Made by a program: the position numbers and the translations under genes
Part shown: positions 37,601 to 49,900 of the stretch, in pieces
Layout of the letters: every line of letters starts with the position of its first letter
How positions within the stretch are numbered: position 1 is the first letter of the stretch
Assembly (NCBI GenBank): GCA_032622095.1
Contig: CP136064.1
Location: 51,032,073 to 51,096,072, forward strand
Source: Siphonodentalium dalli
Taxonomy: Eukaryota > Mollusca > Scaphopoda > Gadilida > Siphonodentaliidae
Reading direction: 5' to 3'
DNA: 64,000 nt
The notes under the pieces: model-generated
What the model saw: only the letters and a program-made list of their open reading frames with translations
Databases searched by the model: none
What the model was told of the DNA's origin: nothing

Positions 37601-37821
37601 GATTTGGGTACAGTTCCCTTTTAAGTAACAGTAAGGTTCCTAAAAATGTCTTTTAAATTGTTGTCCAATATGTTTGTCATCCCCTTACAGAAGCAGTGAT
37701 GAAGAAGATGACTTGGGCCAAAGTCGTCAATCGACTAGTGTTGGGAAAATATAGTGAAAAATTCAATGCAATACAATCCAGACTGAAAACTCGGCTGACA
37801 ATACACAAGACAAGAACCTAG
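31618..37821 (+). CDS. Putative Ser/Lys/Glu-rich protein gene, 4 candidate exons
   Basis: Candidate exons 31618-31758, 34531-34540, 36461-36541 and 37691-37821 join in one frame with canonical splice sites. The first is a 141-nt open exon (phase 0 in and out) reading CSSPKKESSPQNVERIKESR. The second is only 10 nt and shifts to phase 1, exactly what the third exon (SDTDTDESEFEDSLTTSV) needs. The fourth reads EAVMKKMTWAKVVNRLV and ends at TAG, with AATAAA at 37823-37828. A different frame of the last exon reads SSDEEDDLGQSRQSTS, which also looks protein-like but does not fit the splice phase. The start is not found; more exons should lie to the left. I do not recognise a family. Composition suggests a disordered, possibly nuclear protein, but that is a guess. 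Confidence 0.38.
32311..32830 (-). mobile_element. TTAA MITE, family C copy 3 (520 bp), reversed
   Basis: TTAA at 32307-32310 and 32831-32834. Contains GGGCGGCGTT at both ends and the ATAAATGCTCTTTAT-type internal blocks. Orientation is opposite to copies at 14164 and 22935. Confidence 0.75.
33298..33450. repeat. 16-bp minisatellite
   Basis: About nine imperfect copies of CTATTCCGAAGGTTTG. The complementary form AAACCTTCGGAATA appears once near 34139. Confidence 0.75.
34635..34772. mobile_element. Palindromic TA MITE, family P (138 bp)
   Basis: CAGTAATGCACTAAATAATC start, GATTTAGGGCATTACTG-like end, TA on both sides. The inner left arm is partly deleted. Confidence 0.8.
34930..35240. repeat. 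Dispersed repeat with CATAACTCTGG blocks and 3' ACGGACGGATGGAC
   Basis: Contains GGCCATAACTCTGGTGAAAA and the closing CGGACAGACGGATGGACTGA. Related blocks lie near 38440-38850, 39360-39720, 55730-55970 and 57600-58120. It resembles widespread SINE/LINE-tail families. Confidence 0.55.
35439..35880. mobile_element. Hairpin-ended MITE, family Q (about 440 bp)
   Basis: Starts CAAGCCTGCAAATATTG, then GCAGAATGAGGTCCCCAGAG. Each end carries its own 80-bp hairpin, and the two ends are mutually inverted. A second copy is at 49031-49436. Confidence 0.8.
37255..37555. repeat. Palindrome plus two tandem units of about 135 bp
   Basis: AACTCATTTTCATTATAATT appears in both orientations around CTGCTCCAGCC, then the block through GATTAATTTGT is repeated in tandem with few changes. 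Confidence 0.75.
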
Positions 37822-38176
37822 AAATAAACAAGTAATGAATTCTCATTTCATATCCATCAACCAATGAGGAACTACAAATTTCCCCGATTAGAAATTTTTT
37901 TCTCAGCCCATAATTTGTTGATGGAAGTGTTGAATTCATCACTTGGTATAATAAACGTTTTTGCCAGCAGCTCAAAAAATCTTCTTTTATCATGCTCTTG
38001 TGCTTTATTTAGCATATTCTAAGTTTACTGCCTGACTAATGCTTTTATCCATGCTCAAAGCATATGTGCAAAGATTTGAAGATATTTAAAAGTGCACAGC
38101 CTTCTATCTGAACACCCAGTTGACAAATAAAAGGCCTAGTTCTGAGAGGATATCTCTTCAACCCACAGTGTGTTAA

Positions 38177-38374
38177 CCCTTTCAGTGCCAAGTATCAACC
38201 CATATTTCCTTGATCATTTTTCAAATTTATTGATTATAATAATGTGATACATTGATGGAAAGAGCTCTAAGAGGTCTTTCCATCAATGTATCACAAATTA
38301 TTATAATCAATAAATTTTAAAAATGATCAAGGAAATATGGGTTGATACAAAAATCGGACTTTGCACTTAAAGGG
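38177..38374. mobile_element. TTAA palindromic MITE, family E (198 bp)
   Basis: TTAA at 38173-38176 and 38375-38378. Ends CCCTTTCAGTGC and GCACTTAAAGGG. Nearly the whole element is one hairpin around AAGAGCTCTAAGAGGTC. Confidence 0.85.
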
Positions 38375-38439
38375 TTAAGACCTTTAAAAGAGCATCGCTA
38401 GTGCATGGCAAAATATGCCTGTTGAACTACCGCAAAATA

Positions 38440-39720
38440 CATTAACAATTTGAGCTTACAAATATTATCCAATATATCCCTAATTTCGATGCCAAAATGT
38501 GGTCAAATTCTGATCAGAAAAATGGCCGTAACTTATGTGAAAATATTTGGACAGAACCCATATTCAAACTTGGCTTGTATATTTAGCTGGGAAAGACATA
38601 CCAATTTTGGTTCTGATCAAATAATCCAAACTGGAGTTATCGGTCAGAAACTGAAATGTTATGAAATCTATTCAATTCTAAGTCGAAAAAGAGCAGTAAC
38701 TCATGTAAAAATAATTGGCAGAACCCATAATCGAACTCCACCTGTATTTTTAGCTGGGAAATACACATACGAACTTTCGTTCAGATAAAGTAATCCAAAC
38801 CAAAATGTAAAATGATGGACAGACGGATGGATGGACAGACTGATTACATAATACAACCGTTTTTTTCCTTCAAAATGGCATATAAAATAAATTATCTTGA
38901 TTATAAAAAAAGAAAGAAAGTGTCAATGACACTCTAGCTCAACTTGGGGAGGGGTTAATGTTATGCTGAGCAATCAATGGTATGATAACAAATAAGCAAA
39001 GTCAAAAGGTTTTATTGAATGGATTATATTGTGTAGTGCAGATGAAACTGTTTTAATTTCAAACATTTTTCCTATAAATGTTGACTGCAGGGTGTGTCGA
39101 TGGATTCAAATGTGCAATTCAAGATGGTTGCTGGTGGCCATATTTTCCAACAAAATTCATACAAATTAAATAGCTCCCATCTAGAAGTCCGCTAATAGCT
39201 AACTAGAGGTGTGACTGTCCCAATACTAAGATGATTCACATGTCAGTAAACATTAAGTTAAAATAATGAAATAACGGATTCCCATTCCAGGTGCACAACC
39301 CTAATTCTAATCCTAAACCTATTGACAAAAAAAAATGAAGGAATAAAAGCTCAGACAAAATGATGCATGTTGCGAAAATGTTCTGAGTCGAAAAAGGGGG
39401 ATAACTCCACCAAAAAAAGTCTGACAGACGTCATAATCACAGTTGCACAGGTTTCCATGGTACTAAATATCTGTGCCAAGTTTTTTAAATTGACCTAAAA
39501 ATGTAGGAATAAAAGCTCGGACTAAATTATACATGTTAATAAAATTTTCTAAGTAAAAAAAGAGGGATAACTCCACCAAAAAAAAGTTTGACAGACGCAT
39601 AATCGCAGGTGCACAGGTTCCCATGGTGGTTGATGTCAACTTTCATGGAAAATGATTAAAAAACGACTGAGAAAAACTCCAGATAAATTTGTGAAGACGG
39701 ACAAGCTGATTCCAGTATAC
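38440..39720. repeat. Dispersed repeat blocks
   Basis: Two related blocks (38440-38850 and 39360-39720) contain GCCGTAACTTATGTG and GGGATAACTCCACCAAAAAA, followed by a poly-C run at 39721. The 112-residue open frame at 38450-38788 is a repeat artefact. Confidence 0.5.
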
Positions 39721-40204
39721 CCCCCCCCCCCACAACTTTGTTGCAGGGAGTATAATGATGGTATGACCTTGGGATATTATTTCCTACCGTTTCATGTCAC
39801 AGTGTTGTCTTTCTATTGGGATCAAAGTACAAGTTTTATAGCTCCAAATGATTCTGTGAGATTTGGGGAAACTTAAAAGAGTTCCATAGAATGACTATTT
39901 TATTTCAGCACAGATATATCACAGATAATTGATGAGATTATTTGAGTTTTTTTATGGGTTGAAAATTTAAATGTCTTCCACCATAATGTGCCCAGCTTTC
40001 ACTAATAATATCTCCTTCTCTAACTGTCCACCAACAGTGTTAGAGCTGATCCAGTGCTGGCAGATTATATACGTAATACTGTTAAGGAATCATATAACTA
40101 AAACATTTTAAAAGTTGATAAAAAAAAAAAAATTCAATGCCAACGGAATCCATTGGCAGAGTTTGAATACCTCATTTATGTTTTACCTAAGAAGATTGTA
40201 AATG

Positions 40205-40352
40205 GAGGATCTCACATGAGTTTCTATTTTATACGGAATTTATCAACCGAGTTCACTAAATTCAATTTGAGCCGAGGTTTATCGAGGCTCAAATAGAATT
40301 TAGAGGACGAGGTTGATAAATTACGTATAAAATAGGACGAGTGTGAGATACC
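40205..40352. repeat. Hairpin of about 148 bp
   Basis: GATCTCACA ... TATTTTATACG on the left pairs with CGTATAAAATA ... TGTGAGAT on the right, and GAGCCGAGG pairs loosely with CGAGGCTC in the middle. It lies about 400 bp past the DNA2 stop codon. Confidence 0.75.
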
Positions 40353-40749
40353 TTTTATCACATGATCAAATAAACCCGAAGCAACGCGAAATATTCATCG
40401 AAAACAACAATCATAAACTACAGCGATCGCAAGTTATTTGAAGAACGCTGTGACGTCATCGCACGCGCTGATATTAAACGTGTCTATTACCGATAATTAT
40501 GAAACTGCTTTTATGGCCAAATTATGTGATAAATATAGTTATGTCACAATTCTCACTGACTTATTGAAATTCTTATTTTATGCCATCCAAAGTTGGTACA
40601 TGTACTGCTAAATATCTGTGGACCAAATCATTCTTTTTAATTGTTCATGAAATGAGGGTTCACTTTTCTCAAACAAAATAAGTACATTAATTGCAGGCTG
40701 GTTAATGCTGCTTATATTTGTCTAATAAATGGTTCACTGTAAACAAATA

Positions 40750-40947
40750 TCAACCAGTGTGAAAAAAATTATTTGAATAAAAACAGTTATGAAAGGATAT
40801 TTGATTCTTTGACCTCAGATGATCAATAATGACTTTGATAGGACGGAAATTGAGCAGCGTGTTGTTGTCGCCAATGAGCAGTAGTTTGTGCTTGGCCCTC
40901 GTCACAGCTACATTCAACCGACGTTCGCACTTCAGCAACATCCCAGA
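40750..40947 (-). CDS. DNA2: DNA2 last exon k: motif VI and stop
   Basis: Acceptor TTTTAG, then [20 protein letters not shown] and on to TGA at 40752-40750. The intron before it is 8.5 kb because of transposon insertions. The C-terminal tail is short compared with mammalian DNA2. Confidence 0.94.
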   Translation of the reverse strand, partial: SGMLLKCERRLNVAVTRAKHKLLLIGDNNTLLNFRPIKVIIDHLRSKNQISFHNCFYSNNFFHTG

Positions 40948-43900
40948 CTAAAATAAAATCAAAGACCCTGTCAACTATGATTTCAGCAGCTTTGGATTTG
41001 TTTAAGGGACTCAAGGCCCTCGAAGTGAGTTGATGTGACATAACATAAATTTCATAAAAGTCTGTAAAACAACAATCATCAACAAGTACAGTAATGCCCT
41101 AATTAATCGACTCCTTTAACCACAGCAGAATTATGGGTAACTTTTCAGGATTTAGTCGGAAATATGGCTTGTTGCCATTCATCAGAAAGCTCTCCCCTCG
41201 ATTAATTAGGGCATTACTGTACATGCAAAAATGGATTGATTTTGTTCCTATTTACATTATTAACAACTCTCCACTAACAAGATTTTGCATATCAAAACCA
41301 TTGTTAGTTAAACATTACTGTTACAGTGTTTTAAAGATACGGGCGGCGTTGGCGGTGGGCATGCTGTTAAAATATTCAGCTCCGTCAAAAACCACCATAA
41401 ACAGAAAGAATAGTAAAATATGGAAAGACTTTGTTCTTATACCAATCAGAAATATGGCATAAACAGTATGTTATTTTCAAATGTTTTTCCTTTCTTATGT
41501 AAACAAAAGCAAAAAACGTTACAGAACCTGGCTTTGTTTAGATGCAGATATGGTAAACATAAAGAGCGTTATTTATTACTGTTTTCCTGATATGGAAATA
41601 ATAAAGAGCGTTTATATTTGGCATGAACAAAACTATATATATTTTAATATTCCTTCCGTTGATGGCGATTTTTGAACAAATATGAATATTTCTGCAATGA
41701 ACGATGCCCATGCTTTTAAGTCCAATTAGTCCAATAAGATACCAATATTTAATCAAAACATGATGGTAAACATTGTCAAAATATTCTAATATTCATATTT
41801 AGACTAAAATATTTCGACTTACTACACGATTAGCGATGCTTGTTGACAAATCACAGTAACTGTTTTGTTTACTTACATAACAATGGTTTCACCACAGAAA
41901 ATGTTTTATTGGATACTGTCATTATTAAAAACTTTTTCAGTCTTGTCTGTGTCTACAGGCTATATATCATTATATCTACACTTATTTTCATTAATATTGA
42001 CAAAATGAAATCGACACAGTCCATCTCCCGAAAAAACAATAAGAAATAGGTGTCAAATAGCGACATTAGATACAGCGTAATACATGTCGCGGTAACATCA
42101 AAGACTGCCGGACTGTTGAGTGCAGATATATTCTTGTGCACGGGATTCCATGGATGAAACTACTCACGCTCGAGGACCCCGTGCTGATTCGGGGATATTT
42201 TTATGCACGGGATTTTCGTGGATGAAACTACTCAATGTTGATCATTTATCTTATTGCTGTATTATCATTTGTTTTGAGTTCGATGTACCGGTAAGTGAAG
42301 TTCCTGAAAAATACATGTGATTCTCTACGTGTGTTGATTATTATGCGTATATTGCCATGCATACTTAACAAAACCCCAAAGTCATTTATTTGACAATAAT
42401 ACGGAACCTGTCCCAATTCAGTCTTTATATCGGGAATTCATAGTGATAACACCATTCATTTGAGCCATATTACATGCATGGAGGATAAACACGAACACAT
42501 ACCCCTCCCCCCAATATGGAGATAAAGTCAAAGTACGGTCAATAATAGTTTCGTTGTCCCGCATGGGTCGCCAAGCACAATAATCAACGACGCACATGTT
42601 CATATTTCCCACCAAAAACTCAATTACATTTTACAACACGTTGGCTAAAACTATTTTCTATAGCTGCAGTCATCAGTTGTTGGACTAATACAGACTATTG
42701 AACAAGCTACGCGTTCTGGGTGAAAGATTTCTCTACCATTCGCATTTCGCCGCTATAATTATCACCGCGCACAAATAGTTTTACGATTGACAGATTATAT
42801 AATCCTGTCAGTTTCATTTTCACTGACGCTACTTGAAATTCTAAGAAATACTTTATTCAATTCTCCTTGCTAGGTGTTATTGGTCAATGCGTAGATGCTT
42901 TTTAGTGTTTAGATTCATTCTACCTGTTGGAATCTTATTGTAAGTTATAAATTTGTAAACACTGTATTAAACTCGTAGCTCGTTCATTTATATAGTCTTC
43001 AATCAGACGGCAGTCTTACGTACGTAATTAAATGACTAACTATTGGATACCATCAACAGAATTAATGCACCCACGGAAATGATAGACTTGCATAATATAC
43101 GTATTGCTTTGTGGGACACTCAGGTGCAAGGAAACGGCTTCTTTTGAGTGTCAAATAATTTTTTTTTCGCCCAACAGGACGAACCACGAACCATGGTCGT
43201 CCCGTCGTGTTATGTGTTTCTCCAATACGGACTCATTAATTCCCCCCTGGCGGAAACCCTGGATATCGTGACACAACACATGTATCTCCGTCAAATATAT
43301 CTTGGACACTGAATGAACTAATGGTTATATATTTCTTGCTTGCAGGATCATAGAAGTCGTTTTAAAAATCACTGTCAAACCTAAACAACTTTACCTCTGG
43401 ACCAATCATGTGAGTCCTTTAGCTATAGAAGCGAATGACAAGTAAGATTTCGATCCCTTTTATTTCTTCTACGTCGCAAGATAAGTCGCATCTTTCATCT
43501 GTTCATTTTTAATGAACGTTCTCTTTCCGATATTGCGAACGAAACCGCGCAGTTTCCTAATTTCGTGCACTAGGCACGTGTTTTCCAATTTTCGGAATTC
43601 GGTTTTACAATTGTTCAACAATCTTTTATTCTACAATACTGTCTTATTAATGACAGTGGTCCGTGGGTGGATAATTTCATTAACAAATATTTCAATTTTG
43701 TTTTGTTTACGAGAATCACTTCAAACAAATATCGTTTTTTGCATAAAACAATATTCAATAAACCGATGCTCTTTCGAGTCATTCGGGTTCTCGTAGGGTT
43801 TCTTTTAACACTGCACCGGATGCAATATTGTGTTGGCATCTACACTAAGCTCCAGTTTTGAGTTTGGTCCCTGACAAAATCCTATCCCAATGTATTGGAA

Positions 43901-46900
43901 TTAATAATTTCCAATATTTTACAATAATTTTCCTCACGGATGCTAGATAAAATAGCCACAGTGTGGCTTGCCTCTTCTCTCTACATTGAACATAAGGCTC
44001 AATGCTTTTACGATGAAAACTTCGTAATGTTTTTTCCCTCCGACAGGTAGGGGTGCTACGATTAATCGTATAATCGATGAAATGTTGATACGGCCGATAT
44101 TCGATTACCATTTTCGGCTGCGATTACTCTGAGCTCTTTATTTCGGATGTCGAAAAGTACCGGACATATTTGGATACCCTGTTTTACAGTTTAATATCCA
44201 ACGGACAGGTTAACGATCGTTGATCGTGCAAAGATATTTGTAACGCATTGTGCTCATTACTAATTACCGGCTTTCCTTCCCACGAGACAGTAACGATAAC
44301 TCTCGCAATTTTCTATTCACGGGTATTCACCATTTGCACTTGTCCACCTGGTCACCATCAATATTAAAATATGTGAAGATATATTTAGCACATTTCCCAT
44401 CTCCGTTAATTTAAGGGCATGTGAACGTGTCAGTGGACTTGGGTATATCACACAATGACCTTTGATTTGAGATAACCCCAACTTACAATTATATTACCGG
44501 TGCAATTACACCCTTCTAATCAACGAAACCGTATTTTTTGTCATGGGAAGGACAGTCTCAGTGGTTTCTGATACAAATTATGCACATGTGAATATTATGC
44601 ACTACTTCCTCTGTCCTTGATATTAGATACACTTCATCGATTCTAATCTCGTATTGACTATCGATTATCAAGTTCAATGATCGTGGCACCTCTGCTGACG
44701 TGGCACCTTCTCTTGCATCCTCCATTAACTTGGAGACTCCGCTGGAGTTGGTTGGTGGACATGCCTCCTCCCTCAGGGTCGTCCATAGCCCCCGCAGAGA
44801 AGGGCAGCGATGGTGGTCCAAGTGCAGCTGCCGGGGTTCATACCATCGCTGCACCAGCCGGCCACTTGCTACAGCTACCACATCAGTGGTCCGTTTAGCT
44901 CGCAAGCCCGGTGCCCTCGGCACACAGCCTGCCTACGCAGTTCAATGTGTCAACTGCCACTGCTTCCACTCCAGGGGATTTGACCGCACGGGTTGTGACC
45001 TGTCCTCCATTCGTCAACGTCTTTTCTGCATCCGTCCCTCCCTGTTTTGGGGTGGGTATGTATCCGGTATGTATCCCTATTATTCACCTGTGTTCTTTCC
45101 TCCACCAATGTGGCCTTTCTTTGTAGTTTCTGGCCTCTTTTGGGCTCCTAGGCCAGAACTTAGACTTAGTTTCCTTTCCGAGGTTCCAGAATTTTTTGCC
45201 TCATCAAACCAGGTGACCTGGTCGGGTTACTTGCCCCTTTCCCCCCATCTCCTGGACGGACGGTGCTGTTCAGAGACGAGGACGTGCTGTCGCAACATCT
45301 CCTGGATTTGGCAGCGTTTGATGCGTGTCCGAGTTCGCCATGCCCATCCGAGAGTGCCTTCCCTGAGGGTCATTTCAGATGGGTCAGTCCTTCGGTCTTA
45401 GGATAACAATTGCGCACAATTTTGCATGCATTACCAGCACGATACTAACAGCACAGAAAAAGGAAGAACAAAGAGCGCCATTCTCTTGCTTCCTCCATTC
45501 ACATGGAGCCTCCACTGGAGTCGGTTGCGGGACATGCCTCCTCCTTATTGGTCGCGGCCTCCTGAGCCATCCGCAGAGAAGTACGCCAGTCATCCACAAC
45601 TGAAGGACTGGATGGGGCCCACATATCAAGAACAAAACCAACGTGTGACGATTTTCCTCTGCCAACTCGATACAGCCTGCGCAGCAGGCTCAGGGTCTGT
45701 TAGTGGTCATGCCTCCTCTATTTGTAGTCGCGGCTTCCACAACCTTCGCAGAGACGGTCAACAATGGATTTTCCTCTGCCAACTCGGTACAGTCTGCACT
45801 GCAGGCTCGGAGTCTGTTGGTGGTCATGCCTCCTCTATTTGTAGTCGCGGCTTCCACAACCTTCGCAGAGACAGGAAACAATGAATTTTCCTCTGTCCAC
45901 TCGATACAGCCTGCGCTGCAGGCTCGGAATCTGTTGGTGGTCATGCCTCCTCTATTTGTAGTCGCGGCTTCCACAACCTTCTAAGAGATGGGCAACAATG
46001 AATTTTCCTCCGTCAACTCGGTACAGCCTGCGCTGCAGGCCCAGAATCTGTTGGTGGTCATGCCTCCTCTATTTGTCGTGGCTTCCACAACCTTCGCTGC
46101 GACGAGCAGCGATGGAGGTTCTGCAGCATCTACCGCTGGTTCTGTCTCAGTCCATCCAGGTTCATGCTGTCACGGCACATAGCGGTTTTTCCGAACCCTT
46201 TCTTGCCTTGGCTACCTCATTGTGCCTAGTCGCCGACAAGTGGCATTCATTCGACTGACTGTTTTGTACACTATTACCTTCGTTCTTTGTACTTTGAGGT
46301 TGCCTCTGTCAGTCTGCTTTCTGCCATATCGCATTGCTCTGGCTATGTGCCGCATTCAGGAACTGCTCCTGAATAAGTTTCTTTCGCCTCCATTCTCACC
46401 TCCGTTCTTATCCCGTCGGGGTATTCCAGGTGTTGTTGACACCTGTCTTTATAGTTTTGGGCCTTCTAATCTGTTAGATTTTTATTCAACAATTAGGCCG
46501 CTTTTATGAGACAAACCTAGACGTATTATGGACTTGATCGTGTGTGTGAACCTGATAAGTTAGTATGCGGGTGCTATATCTCACAGGGGACTTTGGCGCT
46601 CTACTCACTTAGCCGATCATATCATGAATATCAACCGTTCAGCTCCATAGACACTATCGTCTGAACTACGCCCATTTTCAATTTTACTTCTAGATTTGGG
46701 ATGTATCTTTCAGTGAACACCTAACAGCATAGGATTTCATCATATAGTGTATCAGCATTTCATTGGTGTCTAGGCGTCATGCATGTAGTCCATTTTGTTA
46801 TCGTATTTGTCACAGCACCGACTTTGAACCAAGAATATTTTCCTATTCTATGTTATCACTCGGGCCGAGTGTTTACATCACTTGGCAGGCGTGATTCTAA

Positions 46901-49900
46901 TTCTAATCAGATTTAGCGATCTCCGATTCTCACCTTATTTGCGACATTTAACAATTATTGCCGCATGCCCATCGGTGCTTGAGCATGCCAGTTGGCGGGT
47001 TATCACAGTTTTTGTAACTTTCTGCTAACCTATGGTATGGGTTCCCTATACCACCACCTGACGAACGATATTAAACTCAGTTCCACATTTATTTTGAAAC
47101 CATGCAGGCCGGTTCATTGCATCGCTGATTGGCCGTATGATCAGACAGTGTTCCATTAGCGGTATTAGTTCCTCTCCTTGGTTGACCGTACACTTCAATT
47201 TCCCGTTACTTGGCTTGGTGTACCAGAGGCAGGCAATCTTTCCATCTTGGTCCCCTCCCTTATGTGTATGTTTTTTCTTTCCATGGACATGATTTCCAGT
47301 GCTCAACTCAGTCATGTTTTCCTGGTGTATCCCTGGTCCCCCCATTGGTCTGGGCCCAACGGTTTCTCATATCTCCCCTGGGTCTCTCGGTCGGGCTCCA
47401 AATACTGTCAGGTCATACCGCACTGAGCATTGCCTCATTTTGTGAGATCCATTCCCCTTTTGTGGCGGGGGGGGGGGGGGGGGTGTCATAACCGTGTTTT
47501 CCCCTCGGTGCCCCTTTTGCATGTCTTGTGGGCTGGTCATCATCTTCTGGATGTCGTGCTAGTGCTGCTTCATCCTCTAAGGGGCGGGGGGAGGGTAGGT
47601 TCCTTTATCCTATTAGGAACATGAACGAATGAGTTATCTCCCTGGCCTATGACCAATGTTTGTCCTGGACACCTTCACCCTGTGATCATTAGGGCACATG
47701 AGGTACGTGTTGTTTCCTTTTAGGAGGCTCAGTTGTTTTGGATTTATCTGAGCTACTGCATATGGGACACAATGATCTATTTTTTGGCACATGTCTACCA
47801 AGAAATCTTTTTGGTACAGGATGCAGGTCTTTTCTGCTTCAGCAGGCGGGTTTCATGGACATATTCGGATTATCTGCCTCGTGGTCTCCTCCTCTTCAAG
47901 AATTCTAATTATAACCATTAGTTCATTCAGTGTCCAAGATATATTTGACGGAGATATAATATTTTTTTACCCAAAATATGTATCTCCTATAATAAATATC
48001 TTGGACACTGAACACAGAGGGCCCTCCCAGTTGGGATCAACATTCCCGCCCCGCGCACTCGGTCAAACGCATCAAACACACAGGAGGAAGAAATTAAAAG
48101 GATCGAAATCTTACTTGTCATTCGCTTCTATAGCTAAAGGACTCACATGATTGGTCCAGAGGTAAAGTTGTTTAGGTTTGACAGTGCGCGTACTGTAGGT
48201 ACTCCGTACCGATTTTTAAAACGACTTCTATGATCTTGCAAGCAAGAAATATATAACCATTAGTTCATTCAGTGTCCAAGGTATTTATTATAGGAGATAC
48301 ATATTTTGGGTAAAAAAATATTATATCTTGGAAACTCGAAAGTGTGTTGTGCATGTCAAATAAAGGGAATCTTCATATTAGTGATTTGCAGGCAATGAAG
48401 CGATTACAGCTCCTTCTAATCTGTGTCAGTATATACCAGGAAGTTCAATGACATGCACCAGACATGTGATGTCTTGCAATGTAAAATAGGGACTAAAATA
48501 TTGTCCGCCTCTCAAAAATGTCCAATGACATGCACCGTATCCATTCTCAAGTTGCATTTATGTTATTAACCTTTTACCCAACAGAAGGGCCCTGTGCCAA
48601 TGCATTCTCTTATATATGCGAGTCAACCATAGGTTGCCTCGCATATATAAGAGAATGCATTGGCTTAACACATTACAAATTTTAAAATTGTTAAAGAATG
48701 TAAGAAAAAATGGCAAAAAGTGTTAAAAAAAAGATTTTTTTTAGGCCAATGCATTCTCTTATATATGCGAGGTGACATATGGTCGACTGTAACTATCACA
48801 ATGTGGTCAATGAGCCGGTTCCAATGATATCCATATTTGTATGGTTTTATTGAGACAGACCCAAGATAATTTAGGCTGTTGCAGCTTTATTTGGGCGTTT
48901 TTGGCCGGTTTGTTGGGTAAAGGGTTAAAAGTAGTTGAATCATATTTGTCATGTAAAACACATTTGAGTGACGTTGAGCAAAACATGTACTCTCCCAATG
49001 CTACTTCATCATGACAATTGTTTGAAATGATCAAGCCTGGATATAGTGTCTGACATTTTCAGAATGAGGTCCCCAGAGGGTGAATTTAGTGATGCCATCC
49101 CACACAGAGGGCTAGCACCACCAAATTCACCCACTGTGAACCTCATTCTGCTTAGCCCTCAACTGCTTTGGGAGACCAAGGATCAGATTGAAGTTTCCCA
49201 GTTGAGGTTGGTGATGTTCACTGATTAGTCACCTTGATTATACAATTTATCTTCTGAAGTGAAAAAGTAACTAAAAACAATGTCAATTTGAGACTATATA
49301 TACTTCCCAGTAGATGAGGCCTTAGCAAAATGAGGTCCCCAGAGGGTGAATTTGGTGATGCTAGCCCACCGTGCAGGATAGATTCACTAAATTCAACCTC
49401 TGGGGACCTCATTCTGCAAATGTCAATCCAGGCTTGGAAACAATATATAAAGCAGTGTCATCAGTTTTACCTTATCATTGTCATCTTCGGAGCTCCTTAC
49501 AAAAGACACTATTATTATGCTCTTATCCCTGCCTTGGTATTGATCAACAGTGTTCACTTCTACATCAGAAAGTTGAGTTCCTTCTAAATTGCTGCGAATT
49601 AATTTCACTTGGTTGCGATAAGGAGTTATGATTCCAATATCATCTGCATGAGCTCCAGCCTATAAATTCAAAGTTAACCCTTCCATGACTGGAGCTTCTG
49701 AAATTTTGCAAAAACCCTGTGCCAATGCATTCTCATGGAGACCCGCATTTATAAGAGAATACACTAGCACAGGATCTTTAATGCTGCACCAGCGCAGCTC
49801 CCATCATGAAAGGGTTAAAACCCTGTGACAGCTACCTATTAATTCATTCAATGCTGAGACACCAAAATTTTTCATTGCCCGGCGGCCTTAGTTAACGACT

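Larger units (their letters stand above)
43283..48327 (+). mobile_element. DIRS-like retrotransposon (5.0 kb) with inverted repeats and internal complementary region
   Basis: Left terminal repeat 43283-43458 is inverted at 48096-48327 (shared GATCATAGAAGTCGTTTTAA and TCTGGACCAATCATG). Just inside the right repeat, 47915-48013 joins the complement of the left outer end (TTCAGTGTCCAAGATATATT) to the complement of the right outer end (CTATAATAAATATCTTGGAC). This is the internal complementary region of DIRS-type elements, which use a tyrosine recombinase. The length is close to that of known DIRS elements. The interior is GC-richer, with open but degenerate frames; I could not recognise reverse transcriptase, RNase H or recombinase. 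Strand is assumed from the complementary region lying near the right repeat. No target duplication is seen, as expected. Confidence 0.75.

Noticed and set aside
37691-37755. Alternative reading SSDEEDDLGQSRQSTS of the last putative exon
   Set aside because: Looks like protein but needs a phase the preceding candidate exon does not supply; kept only as a note.
38450-38788. 112-residue open frame
   Set aside because: Part of a dispersed repeat present in several places; internal similarity of its two halves reflects the repeat.
44050-44075. GGGGTGCTACGATTAATCG, similar to some hAT ends
   Set aside because: No second end or target duplication found, so not called as an element.
47046-47345. 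99-residue minus-strand frame in the DIRS-like element
   Set aside because: No motif recognised, and it lies opposite to the presumed coding strand.
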